From Lithodes maja (taxonomy: Eukaryota > Arthropoda > Malacostraca > Decapoda > Lithodidae), in the NCBI GenBank assembly GCA_037953745.1, contig JBAKBP010001601.1, forward strand, positions 15,001 through 79,000: a stretch of 64,000 nucleotides of DNA. The letters are read 5' to 3'. The number at the start of each line of letters is the position of its first letter. Position 1 is the stretch's first letter. Below, one piece after another: positions 42,105-52,211 of this stretch. The translations under genes and the position numbers were made by a program. The notes under the pieces are model-generated. The model was given only the letters and a program-made list of their open reading frames with translations. It made no database searches and had not been told where the DNA came from.

Positions 42105-42107
42105 GTG

Positions 42108-42196
42108 TCGCCCTGCCCTGCCCTGCCCTGCACTGCCCTGCCCTGCCCTGCCCTGCCCTGCCCTGCCCTGCCCTGCCCTGCCCTGCCCTGCCCTGG
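42108..42196 (+). repeat. CCCTG pentamer array just after the transposase stop
   Basis: About 17 ccctg units with one interruption (ccctgcactg), followed by degenerate copies to 42255. It begins four bases after the stop codon. As RNA it could form structures; no function is shown. Confidence 0.95.
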
Positions 42197-42559
42197 ACTC
42201 GCCCCCTGCCCAGCCCTGTCCTGGACTCGCGCCCTACCTTACCTGACCTGACCTAATTGATCACGCTACCTCATAATGTAACATATATATTATATAATGT
42301 ATAAGTTCCAAAGATGTCCCTGTGATATAGCTTTTACATTATATAATTGTACGTTTCATTATTTAGTTTATAAGTTTCAAATATTTACATGTAATATGCC
42401 TTATTTTTTTATTATATCAATATATATGTTTGTTATTAGCCAAAGTCATGTGTATATAATTATTTTCTTACCTCAAATGAATTGTACAAAAATAAATATG
42501 TTTCAACAAATCCTGTCAAACCTACTAAGATAATAAAAAAAAAAATAATAAAAAAAAAA

Positions 42560-42790
42560 AAAAAAACACAAGGTCATGTCATTGTATTCTTACAATATGA
42601 TATATTCTATGAATATTTCATATTTATTGAATACAATGGCATGATCTTGTAAAAAAATTTTTTTATCAAAAATGTTCTAGACAATATAAAACCTTCCCCA
42701 TAACCCCCTCCTGGATTCGATCACACAACCCTAGCACACTTTGAGTTTTCCAGTCCGCGACCTTACCAACCATGCCACAGGAGCTCATAC
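42560..42790 (-). mobile_element. tRNA-derived SINE-like insertion in the piggyBac right arm
   Basis: On the minus strand, ctcctgtggcatggttggta and aggtcgcgg (42785 downward) form an A-box region, and gtgatcgaatccaggagg a B-box region; ctcctg and caggag could pair as an acceptor stem. The body contains a 22-bp inverted repeat (acaaggtcatgtcattgtat near 42568 and its complement near 42630-42651). An A-rich run lies at the left edge. Boundaries are approximate. Confidence 0.55.
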
Positions 42791-43864
42791 CAAATATCAC
42801 TCAAAACTTTGTGTCTACAATCGAAATGACAATATACAAAAAAAAATGAATTATCCCACCAATTTACGTTTGTAAATTGATGGGATTATCAATTATATCA
42901 TGCCAAGGTTTATGAAAGTTTGTCTCTGTCAAGAATTAGTAATTATATAACTTTATTCTGTCCAAAATTGCCAAATCATTCAGCAAAATTGCCCCTCTCA
43001 GTGCGACTCCACTCATTTTCACACGGTCAAGCGGTGACCCTTGCCGCTCCCTTTATGCCCCAGCTACACCAGCCACAGCAGCTCTGTCTGGGAACAAAAT
43101 TTGTATAAATACAATAATGGATAAAATACTCTTCACAAATACATTTGTATTGTATAATATTGTAAATAAAAAAGAATAATAACTGTGTGGGTGTCGAAAA
43201 TTGCTCAACCAGCTTTCTTATGTCTCGCCTACGCGCGTATATTGGATTATACATAGTCATGACTGTCATACAAATAATTGCAGTAGGTCTCGAATATACA
43301 TTTAGATTGCATATTACTTGGAAATAAATAAGTAAACGTTTCTCTGGTGGCAATCTACCCTTTCGCAAGTGTAAGGAGACACCATTCTATATTTAGCCCT
43401 TTATCGCAAAAGGCAATCTGCACGTGTTTACTGACCACCGTCGCTGGTGGTCTATAATATAGTACTTTATTGACAGTCAATGGCCTACATGTTTCTGTGG
43501 TACTTCACATGTGTCTAAAATGCAATGTCTGCTTGCATAAAAATGCAATTCTGAAGTCCATTTATACGTACGACATACGCATGTCTCAGTTTCTATCTAT
43601 CTCTCTCTCTCTCTCTCTCTCCATTCCTGACTCATGTTATTGTAAAACTCTTGGTGGCAACAAACACCAGACACCTGGAAGACATAAGGTTCAAAATCCC
43701 AAGCATCCATACGCCTCGGGCGCCTTCACAATTGTCACACAGCTGGATCTGCCTGCCTTCCTTCTCTTCACGACTCACTCACTCCCTCCCTGCACCCCTG
43801 CATGCCTCCCTCCCTCCCTCCCACCCACCCACCCCCAACCCACCCTTTCAGGCTTCCGTCTGCT

Positions 43865-44425
43865 AGAAACACATTCACAATTTGCGTAAATATCGCATCA
43901 ATTGGGCTATATGCGGTATATTCCTTGTTATATGGGACGCCTACATACGTACACGTCTTTATTATAGCATGACAGTGCTCTAAATACAAGATTTACGTGA
44001 TATTTATGGCGTAACACACCCTCTCCCCCTTTCATTCCCAGCACAACTCACTCACACCTTGGTTCACGCATAGAAACTCTTTGATAATGTGCGTAAATAT
44101 CGCATGAATTGGTCAATATGCGGTATATATTTTGATATATGGCACGTATACATACGTACAAGTCTGTATTATAGCATGACAGTGCTCTACGTACAAGATA
44201 TACGTGATATGTATGGCGTAAACCACACTCTCAGCTCATAAATTGCCGCCAAACCTCCAACACATCTTCATTCCCGCCTACAAATTATCTTATAATTCCC
44301 TTATATATTGCAATTTTTGGTCACTATGAGGCATATTCATTGTTATATGGGTGGCCTACACACGTATACATACTCTACATAGCCTAAAAGGGCTCAAAAA
44401 TGGACATATACGTGATAATACGCCG
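43865..44425 (+). repeat. Three imperfect tandem repeats, about 200 bp, in the piggyBac right arm
   Basis: gcgtaaatatcgcat, ggtatat, catacgtaca, ttatagcatgacagtgctct and tacgtgatat...ggcgtaa recur at about 43880-44015 and 44090-44222. A more diverged unit lies at 44300-44425. They occupy the part next to the right terminus, where transposase-binding or structural repeats could lie. Confidence 0.8.
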
Positions 44426-44944
44426 TAACCCACCCCCTCCTCCCTCTCCTTCTATCCCCTGCGCGCGTAAATATTCGGCAGGGAAATCTCGCCGCTCGAT
44501 GACAATCTAGCCGCGCGGTGCCATTCGCTCCACATTTTTCAACTACGGACCGTTCCCCCACCCCCCCCAGACATTTTTTGGGGGGTCAAATATATATGGG
44601 CCGATGCCCGCAAACATTCCCTACACGATGATGTACTTTTTATCGAAATTTGCAATAGGTCCCAAAATCATCATAGGTGCGCACAGTCTTACCCTGTAGA
44701 AAACCCCCTGTGCGCCGCGGAGAGGTTAACAACAACATACAGGCACACACGAACAAGCGACGCTCTTCTTCTTGTGGCCGGAGATGCGGGGCGTCGGTCC
44801 AGCCGGCTGTTGTTTACATGCGTCGGACCGACACCTCGCACACGAAGCTCACAGGCTTTCAACCACTGGGCGTTCAAGAGCCCTTCCGGGCAGCTGTTAT
44901 ATGCTTTTTTATGGGCGTTCAAGAGCCCTTCCGTGGTGAGAGGG

Positions 44945-45033
44945 TTTTAAATGGATTTTTTTTTCCCTTACTCTTAAGAGACTTACCGCAGTCCGCCGGG
45001 GGAACTCTTAAGAGTCTCCCTGCAGTTCCCGGG
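44945..45033 (+). repeat. piggyBac right terminal region and inverted repeat
   Basis: gttttaaatggatttttttt is followed by ttactcttaagagacttacc, gcagtccgccgggggaact and the terminal ...gcagttcccggg. The same run ends the type 2 MITE at 30575-31825. Confidence 0.88.
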
Positions 45034-45037
45034 TTAA

Positions 45038-45423
45038 GAGTAGAATTGAGGATGATGATGTTTATCCTGTTTATTATTCCTAGGGGGTAGAGGAGAAACG
45101 GATATAAATTAAATAATTAAACCTGGAAAGATGAATTGGCCTAGGCTATAAAAATGATACCGGGTCGCCGTTTGACTTACTTGTAAACATGTATGTGTAG
45201 GTTATCTGTGGTAGTCCCAGTAATATCTATGAAGTACTTCTAGTATTAAAGGAACTTAGCTGTGATGCAAAGAGTGTAGATTAGATGATGGACATGTCGG
45301 TAGGTGAATATCAGTGAAGTTCTGTTGTTATGTGGCAGCAACTGGTGGTTTGTTGTGAGCGGGACGAAGTCTCTGTGTGAAGTGTACTGAGATTCCCTTT
45401 TATCGTAACAATATAAAATATAT
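45038..45423. other. Unassigned DNA between elements
   Basis: About 385 bp between the piggyBac element and the next MITE pair. I see no frame, LTR end or RNA gene. Confidence 0.5.
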
Positions 45424-45427
45424 TTAA

Positions 45428-46670
45428 CCTAACAAGTGCGCATGGGGGTAATTGGAAACGTCCCCCTGTGCTGACGTATTTGAGGTGTTTCCGTCACTAA
45501 AATATTCATTGTGCCATTAACCTAACAAGTGCGCATGGGGGTAATTGAAAACGTCCCCCTGTGCTGACGTATTTGAGGTGTTTCCGTCACTAAAATATTC
45601 ATTGTACCATTAATAGCATTAATAATTATCCATATGCGCCTATTATGGGTTGATTATAAAGGTATTAACCTGAAACAACAATAAAACGAGTGAAAACAGC
45701 GTTTGGATGGTCAAAATCGGAGATATAGCCCGCTAGTTGTATAATGTATGGGTGAGGCAAACTGCTTTCCCGCCAATTTCCCCCAAGGCCACTGAGACAC
45801 AGTCGATCGATACTCTCTCTCTCTCTCTTGCACTCGCTTGCCATCAGTGATGACAACACCCTGCTTGCAACTCGCTAATGTTAGCACGAAAATATACCTC
45901 AGAATAAGGGAATAATAGGGAAAATAGGTGATAACTGAAGGAGAGGAGGAAAGTGGGGAAGGAGGGGAGGTAGAGGACTGAGATTTTGCATGGCCCAGGG
46001 GCCAAAAAAAAATAAAAAAATAAAAAAATATTTTTTTTTTTTTTTTTTTTCGATGTCAAAAGTTGATTTTTTATTTTACTTACTCTCAAGAGTCTTCCCG
46101 CAGTCCGCCGGGGGAACTCTTAAGAGTCTCCCCGCAGCTCCCAGGTTAATAGCATTAATACTTATCCATATGCGCCTATAATGGGTTGATTATAAAGGTA
46201 TTAACCTGAAACAACAATAAAACGAGTGAAAACAGCGTTTGGATGGTCAAAATCGGAGATATAGCCCGCGAGTTGTATAATGTATGGGTGAGGCAAGCTG
46301 CTTTCCCGCCAATTTCCCCCAAGGCCACTGAGACACAGTCGATCGATACTCTCTCTCTCTCTCTTGCATTCGCTTGATATCAGTGATGACCACACCCTCC
46401 AACCGGATTTCTAATGTTAGCACGAAAATATACCTCAGAATAAGGGAATAACAGGGAAAATAGGTGATAACTGAAGGAGAGGAGGAAAGTGGGGAAGGAG
46501 GGGAGGTAGAGGACTGAGATTTTGCATGGCCCAGGGGCCAAAAAAAATAAAAAAAATAAAAAAAATAAAAAAATTCGATGTCAAAAGTTGATTTTTGTTT
46601 TCACTCACTCTTAAGAGTCTCCCCGCAGTCCGCCGGGGGAACTCTTAAGAGTCTCCCCGCAGTTCCCGGG
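45428..46670 (+). mobile_element. TTAA MITE type 1 (copy 4), outer, split by copy 5
   Basis: TTAA at 45424-45427 and 46671-46674. The left arm is short because copy 5 entered at the internal TTAA of gccattaatagc. After copy 5 the outer element continues with tagcattaatacttatcc to ...gttcccggg. Confidence 0.9.
45521..46145 (+). mobile_element. TTAA MITE type 1 (copy 5), nested in copy 4
   Basis: 625 bp with TTAA at 45517-45520 and 46146-46149. Ends cctaacaagtgcgcatgggg and ...gcagctcccagg (one change from cccggg). Confidence 0.92.
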
Positions 46671-46674
46671 TTAA

Positions 46675-47116
46675 GGGTTCTATATCGTCCCCCGTGATTA
46701 ACCCTTGTCTAGCGGGGTGTTTTGGGCTCATTTGGGCATATTCAGGCCCTCCTGCATGATAAATCAAGCATCTGCATGAAAAAAATAATATTTAGCAAAA
46801 AACTAGGCACTAAAAGCTTCAAAATGAGACCAGAACGAGCTACGTAGCACTCGTGGTTCTCTTGCAGTGGTGCCACGAACATGGAAGTTTAGCATATATC
46901 GGTATATTTTTCCCAGCTATGCTCACTACTGGCTACACTGCCGGCCTCTCGAGAACACAGGGAACATGAGTTAATGGGCGGCGGTAAGCCCTGGGAGTCG
47001 GCTGTCTGGCCCGCTGCTCTCCCGGCCATTTGCACTCGATTTTAACCCTTTAAAAGCCTTAATAATGCTCCTAACTTGCTGCAAATTGGTGCACGACTTA
47101 AGTCGAGCGGCGCTCT
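46675..47116. other. Unassigned DNA, no gene recognised
   Basis: About 440 bp between two MITE groups. No frame, LTR end or RNA gene is visible. It ends in cgctct-TTAA at the next MITE. Confidence 0.5.
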
Positions 47117-48332
47117 TTAACCTAACAAGTGCGCATGGGGGTAATTGGAAACGTCCCCCTGTGCTGACGTATTTGAGGTGTTTCCGTCACTAAAATATTC
47201 ATTGTGCCATTAATAGCATTAATACTTATCCATATGCACCTATTATGGGTTGATTATAAAGGTATTAACCTGAAACAACAATAAAACGAGTGAAAACAGC
47301 GTTTGGATGGTCAAAATTGGAGATATAGCCCGCGAGTTGTATAATGTATGGGTGAGGCAAGCTGCTTTCCCGCCAATTTCCCCCAAGGCCACTGAGACAC
47401 AGTCGATCGATACTCTCTCTCTCTCTCTTGCACTCGCTTGCCATCACTGATGACAACACCCTGCTTGCAACTCGCTAATGTTAGCACGAAAATATACCTC
47501 AGAATAAGGGAATAACAGGGAAAATAGGTGATAACTGAAGGAGAGGAGGACTGAGATTTTGCATGGCCCAGGGGCCAAATAAAAAAAAAAAAAATTCGAT
47601 GTCAAAAGTTGATTTTTTTTTTCACTCACTCTTAAGAGTCTCCCCGCAGTCCGCCGGGGGAACTCTTAACCTAACAAGTGCGCATGGGGGTAATTGAAAA
47701 CGTCCCCCTGTGCTGACGTATTTGAGGTGTTTCCGTCACTAAAATATTCATTGTACCATTAATAGCATTAATAATTATCCATATGCGCCTATTATGGGTT
47801 GATTATAAAGGTATTAACCTGAAACAACAATAAAACGAGTGAAAACAGCGTTTGGATGGTCAAAATCGGAGATATAGCCCGCGAGTTGTATAATGTATGG
47901 GTGAGGCAAACTGCTTTCCCGCCAATTTCCCCCAAGGCCACTGAGACACAGTCGATCGATACTCTCTCTCTCTCTCTTGCACTCGCTTGCCATCAGTGAT
48001 GACAACACCCTGCTTGCAACTCGCTAATGTTAGCACGAAAATATACCTCAGAATAAGGGAATAATAGGGAAAATAGGTGATAACTGAAGGAGAGGAGGAA
48101 AGTACAAAGGAGTACAAAGGAGTACAAAGGAAATCAAGCAACAACAGATCCAGTGACCCTTCTAGGTTGCTTGTCCTCCAAAACACTGAGGATCAAGTGT
48201 CCAAACAGTGGTTTAGAGTGGGTAAGGGAACATTGGAAAGGGAATTACTGCCCTGGAACTAATGTCCGTGGCAGGATTAGGAAGTTAGTAGGGGACAGAT
48301 GGGTTAGTAACTGAGGGGGGGATAAAATAAAG

Positions 48333-51212
48333 TTATTCATTTACAAACGCAGTCAGTCGCGGGTTTGATGCGAGATATTTGTCTAAGCGGAGTTTAAATG
48401 AATCAACGGTGATGCAGTCTATAACGTTTCGGGGAAGCCCATTCCACAAGTTGACAACTCGATTGAAGAAGAAATTCTTAGATTCGTGCGAGTTAAAAGA
48501 TTTACCAATAATTTTGCAACCGTTTCCCCGCGTGTAATTAGATTGGTCGATAGTGAAGTACTTACTACAGTTCATGTTGTCGATGCCTTTGATGATTTTG
48601 AACACTTGAATTAAGTCGCCTCTTAATCTGCGCTGGGTTAAAGGAAATAGATTTAATTCTCTAAGACGCTCTTCGTATGGTTTGTTCTTTAGGCTAGGTA
48701 TCATTTTGGTAACTCTACGTTGAACTCGTTCTAGCTTGTTTATATCTTTTTGGTAATAAGGGCACCAGGATTGAACGCAGTATTCCAGAAGAGGGCGGAC
48801 TAAGGAATTGTAAAGGGTTAGGATAACTTCTTTGGATTTATGCTCAAATGACCTGCCTATAAAGCCAATTATTTTGTTTGCCTTCTTAACAACTTCTGAA
48901 CATTGTTGACTCGGTTTTAGGTTACTCGATATTGTTACTCCCAGATCGGTTTCTCTGTTTACATTCTTAAGCTGAGTGCCATTCATCGAATAGTTTGCTT
49001 TCTCATTTAGGTATCCGATATGTAGTACTTTACATTTATCCGCATTGAAACTCATTTGCCAAATTTGGGCCCAACATGACAATTTATCTAGATTGTGTTG
49101 CATATCGTCAACTTGTTCTTTTGAGAGTACGCTATTTGCAATTTTTGTATCGTCAGCAAATTTTGAGATTGTACAGGTGAGACCCTCATCTATGTCGTTG
49201 ATGTAAATTAGAAAGAGAATTGGTCCTAGTACCGATCCCTGGGGTACCCCGCTACTTACATTGGTCCATTTTGATGCCTTACCGTTTATGACTACTCTTT
49301 GCTTTCTGTCGCTGAGCCAATTTTCTATCCATTTCAACACACCGTCTTGTATTCCATGCGCTTTTAGTTTTAGCAGTAAACGTTTGTGGGGAACTTTGTC
49401 AAAGGCCTTTTGAAAATCAAGGTATATAATATCTACAGCTTTACTCTCATCGTAGAGGTTGAGGATATCGTGGAAGAAGTCTAAGAGGTTTGTTAAACAG
49501 GAACGTTTTTTACGAAAGCCGTGTTGAGTATCTTTAAGTATGTTATTTTCCTCTAAGTGATTTACGAGTCTGTCTCTTATGACCGTTTCTAGCATTTTAC
49601 ATACAACTGAGGTTAAGCTAATTGGACGATAGTTACTGGATAGGGATTTGCTGCCTTTTTTGAATATCGGTGTTACGTTGGCTAGCTTCCACTGATCGGG
49701 CATAGTTCCAGACTGCAAGGATTTATTGAATAGTAATGTCAGTGGTTTAGAGAGCTCATCCTTAGCTTCCTTTAGAACTCTAGGCGAGATTGTATCAGGT
49801 CCAGGCGTTTTATTTACCTTGAGTTTATCTAAACAATTCAATACTTCTCTCTCTGTAACGGTGATATTGCTTAAAACATCTGAATTATCAATCTGAATCG
49901 GCGATGGTGTAGGGATATCACTGAGGTCTTCTGTTGTAAAAACTGATGCAAAGAAGGTATTGAGGGCATTACTCATTTGTTCTTCGTCTTTGGTGTATTC
50001 TCCATTTTCATCGACTAACGGTCCAACAGTTGAAGTAACTACTTTTTTCTTTCTGATATAACTATAGAATTCTTTCGGGTTTGTTTTACTTTGATTCGCA
50101 ATATGTAACTCTAAGGTCTTTTTACTTTGCTTAATTAACTTTTTGGCTTTGCGTCGTAGCTCTACAAATTTCAGCCGTTCTTCGTCATTTTGTGAGGATT
50201 TTAATCTATCATTAGCACATTTTTTAGCAAGCAGGCAGTTTGAAATATCTTTATTCCACCATTTGGGCTTATTATTATGGCCTGGACGCCGAGTTTTCGA
50301 TGGTATGCAGTCTTGCACTGCTTTTAGGTAAGTGGCTTCGAATAACTTCCAAGATGTATTTATGTCGTTATTGTGAATTAAAAAGCTCCAGTCAGTTTCT
50401 TTAAACATAGCTCTAAGTTTAGGAAAGTTTGCTTTCTTGAAATTAGGGACTTTTTCGATGCTACTATTTGGTTCGTTACTAGTAAAGTTTAAAGTGAAAG
50501 TTATCGTATGATGGTCGCTGTTACTGAATTCATCACCAACATTCAAATTCTCTATTAATTCTTCTTTTGTTGCAAGTACAATGTCAAGAACGTTATTACC
50601 ACGGGTCGGCGTTCCAACAAATTGATAAAGCGAACTCTCTTGCAAGTTCGTATACAAGTCATGTCCGGAGTGTGAAGTAAGAGTATCGCCCCACTTGGTC
50701 ACAGGTAAATTAAAGTCACCAAAAATTACGGTATCTTGTGAGTTACTTACATCTGCAATTTGTTCGTAAATTTCTCGGTCAGTTTGCACTGATTGAGCTG
50801 GAGGTCTGTATATTAATGCAAGTATTATTTTGGTACCTTTATTATTCTTTATTAGCACAAAAGATGCGTCGACGTTCACAATTTGAGGTTTTGACAAGAG
50901 GGTAGGGTTAAGACTTTCTTTGATATAAAATAAAACGCCACCTCCATTTCGATTTATTCGGCTTTTCTCAAACATTACATAACCGGGAAGTGAATACTCT
51001 GCTAAAAAGTCTCTATCTTCTGTATTGAGCCAAGATTCTGTTATGCCAATCACATCATAATTTTCTGTAAACACTAGCTCCTCTAAATCTGAAAATTTAT
51101 TGCGTATGCTACGAGCGTTTGCATAGAAAACCTTTAATTTTGTTATTTTAGAACTCACGGAACGCGCTTTAATAATATTTTTGGTTCTTGTCGGATCTAC
51201 ATTTATGTTCAT
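48333..51212 (-). CDS. CR1-like ORF2: endonuclease and reverse transcriptase, intact
   Basis: The 959-aa protein would nick DNA and reverse-transcribe the LINE RNA. An AP-endonuclease occupies about residues 20-250: FYANARSIRNKFSDLEELV, DVIGITESWL, LIYRPP, VIFGDFNLP and SDHHTITFTL, matching the N, E, Y, D-x-N and SDH signature positions. The RT occupies about 450-760: PGPDTISPRVLKE, NYRPISLTSVVCKMLE, IIYLDFQKAFDKVPHKRLL, SGVPQGSVLGPILFLIYIND and catalytic FADDT at residue 685. The C-terminal part has YNSLVRPLLEYCVQSWCPYY and VNLWNGLPRNV. There is no stop or frameshift. It is read from the minus strand, opposite to the MITE it sits in. With a full-length copy elsewhere it could be active. Confidence 0.95.
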   Translation of the reverse strand: MNINVDPTRTKNIIKARSVSSKITKLKVFYANARSIRNKFSDLEELVFTENYDVIGITESWLNTEDRDFLAEYSLPGYVMFEKSRINRNGGGVLFYIKESLNPTLLSKPQIVNVDASFVLIKNNKGTKIILALIYRPPAQSVQTDREIYEQIADVSNSQDTVIFGDFNLPVTKWGDTLTSHSGHDLYTNLQESSLYQFVGTPTRGNNVLDIVLATKEELIENLNVGDEFSNSDHHTITFTLNFTSNEPNSSIEKVPNFKKANFPKLRAMFKETDWSFLIHNNDINTSWKLFEATYLKAVQDCIPSKTRRPGHNNKPKWWNKDISNCLLAKKCANDRLKSSQNDEERLKFVELRRKAKKLIKQSKKTLELHIANQSKTNPKEFYSYIRKKKVVTSTVGPLVDENGEYTKDEEQMSNALNTFFASVFTTEDLSDIPTPSPIQIDNSDVLSNITVTEREVLNCLDKLKVNKTPGPDTISPRVLKEAKDELSKPLTLLFNKSLQSGTMPDQWKLANVTPIFKKGSKSLSSNYRPISLTSVVCKMLETVIRDRLVNHLEENNILKDTQHGFRKKRSCLTNLLDFFHDILNLYDESKAVDIIYLDFQKAFDKVPHKRLLLKLKAHGIQDGVLKWIENWLSDRKQRVVINGKASKWTNVSSGVPQGSVLGPILFLIYINDIDEGLTCTISKFADDTKIANSVLSKEQVDDMQHNLDKLSCWAQIWQMSFNADKCKVLHIGYLNEKANYSMNGTQLKNVNRETDLGVTISSNLKPSQQCSEVVKKANKIIGFIGRSFEHKSKEVILTLYNSLVRPLLEYCVQSWCPYYQKDINKLERVQRRVTKMIPSLKNKPYEERLRELNLFPLTQRRLRGDLIQVFKIIKGIDNMNCSKYFTIDQSNYTRGNGCKIIGKSFNSHESKNFFFNRVVNLWNGLPRNVIDCITVDSFKLRLDKYLASNPRLTAFVNE

Positions 51213-51295
51213 GGCTGTCCTCGGTCCTCGCTGTCTCCGGTCCTTATCGCTGGTGGTCCTCGGTTGCCTCTGTGTTTTTCTTGGCGTTGGATGAT

Positions 51296-51865
51296 TTATG
51301 TCACTGCTGCTTCTTCTCGGATGGCGTTTTTTGATCCATGGCTGCGGACTGCTTCGTGTAGGAGACGACCCATGCGTGCTGAACCCACAGGGTTTAGATG
51401 AGTGCCATCCTTGCGGAACAGAGTAGGCTGGTTGTAGAAGTTGTCCCAGAGGTTGATGAATTCAACTTCTTCCCTCAGACACAAATGTTTTAGTCGGCTA
51501 TTTGTGCTGAAGGCCTTGTCGTAGAATTTGTCAGGTGCGTCGATCTTGGGGAGAATGCCTGAGATGATGATATTCCTTGACTTGTTTTTGTAGTGCTGGA
51601 TCATCTTGCGATATTTCTCCATCAACTCTTCGGATCTGGTGCGCATGACGTCATTTGAACCAGCATGGATGACAAAAAGGGTATTTTCATTTGCATCCTT
51701 TGTGGTATCTTCGAAGGCTTCCACAATGTCGTCCAGTCCAGCTCCTGGGATGCAAAATCTTTTTCGTTGAATTGGGACTCTGTCGCAGAACTCTTCGACC
51801 TGTCCTCGTAGGATGGAATCCCCAACGAGCCTGGTCTCTTCTGGTTCGTCTTCCATCTCTACCAA
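51296..51865 (-). CDS. CR1-like ORF1, SGNH-esterase domain, 5'-truncated
   Basis: The frame has the SGNH/GDSL hydrolase blocks in order: VGDSILRGQVEEF (Ser), GAGLDDIVEAF, FVIHAGSNDVM (GxND) and FRKDGTHLNPVG (DxxH). Esterase domains are known in ORF1 of CR1-type LINEs, where they may aid RNA or membrane binding. It ends 83 bases before ORF2. The insertion boundary at 51871 is almost at the first ATG, so the N-terminal part of ORF1 is missing. Confidence 0.88.
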   Translation of the reverse strand: MVEMEDEPEETRLVGDSILRGQVEEFCDRVPIQRKRFCIPGAGLDDIVEAFEDTTKDANENTLFVIHAGSNDVMRTRSEELMEKYRKMIQHYKNKSRNIIISGILPKIDAPDKFYDKAFSTNSRLKHLCLREEVEFINLWDNFYNQPTLFRKDGTHLNPVGSARMGRLLHEAVRSHGSKNAIREEAAVT

Positions 51866-52097
51866 TATCTCAAGTGGGGAAGGAGGGGAGGTAGAGGACT
51901 GAGATTTTGCATGGCCCAGGGGCCAAAAATAAAAAAAAAATAAAAAAATAAAAATAAAAAAAAATAAAAAAATTCGATGTCAAAAGTTGATTTTTTATTT
52001 TACTTACTCTCAAGAGTCTTCCCGCAGTCCGCCGGGGGAACTCTTAAGAGTCTCCCCGCAGCTCCCGGGTTAAGAGTCTCCCGGCAGTTCCCGGGTT

Positions 52098-52136
<39 letters not shown>

Positions 52137-52211
52137 GATTGAGGGAGGCAAAAGGCATAACTGCCTATAGCGAGTGCCTCCCCCATAGTTGAAAGAGTGA
52201 CAGGGCCAAAA

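Larger units (their letters stand above)
38897..45033 (+). mobile_element. piggyBac-family transposon, complete-looking
   Basis: TTAA flanks both sides (38893-38896 and 45034-45037). The left end cccgggagctgcagggagac and the right end (reverse complement cccgggaactgcagggagac) form inverted repeats of about 65 bp, each with an inner actcttaagagt palindrome and a ccgccggggg/cggactgcgg block. The unit carries one intact transposase gene (39117-42104) and a long right arm with a pentamer array, a SINE and tandem repeats. At 6.1 kb it is longer than usual for piggyBac (about 2.5-3 kb), mostly from the N-terminal extension of the gene and the expanded right arm. Confidence 0.88.
48104..51871 (-). 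mobile_element. CR1-like LINE, nearly complete, antisense
   Basis: Flanked by a 4-bp repeat AAGT (48100-48103 and 51872-51875) within MITE copy 7. The 3' end (left) is a short tandem repeat of acaaaggagt (about three units) and not poly-A, as in the CR1/L2 group. It carries an intact ORF2 and most of an ORF1. The 5' end is truncated at the start of the ORF1 esterase domain. Confidence 0.92.
47670..52069 (+). mobile_element. TTAA MITE type 1 (copy 7), nested in copy 6, split by a LINE
   Basis: TTAA at 47666-47669 and 52070-52073. Left part 47670-48103; the right part resumes at 51876 (gggg, aaggaggggaggtagagg) and ends ...gcagctcccggg at 52069. A CR1-like LINE fills 48104-51871. Confidence 0.9.
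47121..52095 (+). mobile_element. TTAA MITE type 1 (copy 6), outer, split by copy 7
   Basis: TTAA at 47117-47120 and 52096-52099. The unit is interrupted at the TTAA of its right subterminal palindrome (aactcTTAA at 47666-47669). Its last 22 bases, gagtctcccggcagttcccggg, reappear at 52074-52095 after copy 7. The middle has a deletion compared with the other copies (near 47555). Confidence 0.9.

Noticed and set aside
42700..42785. tRNA gene on the minus strand
   Set aside because: The B box is degenerate and no full cloverleaf can be drawn; it fits a tRNA-derived SINE better.
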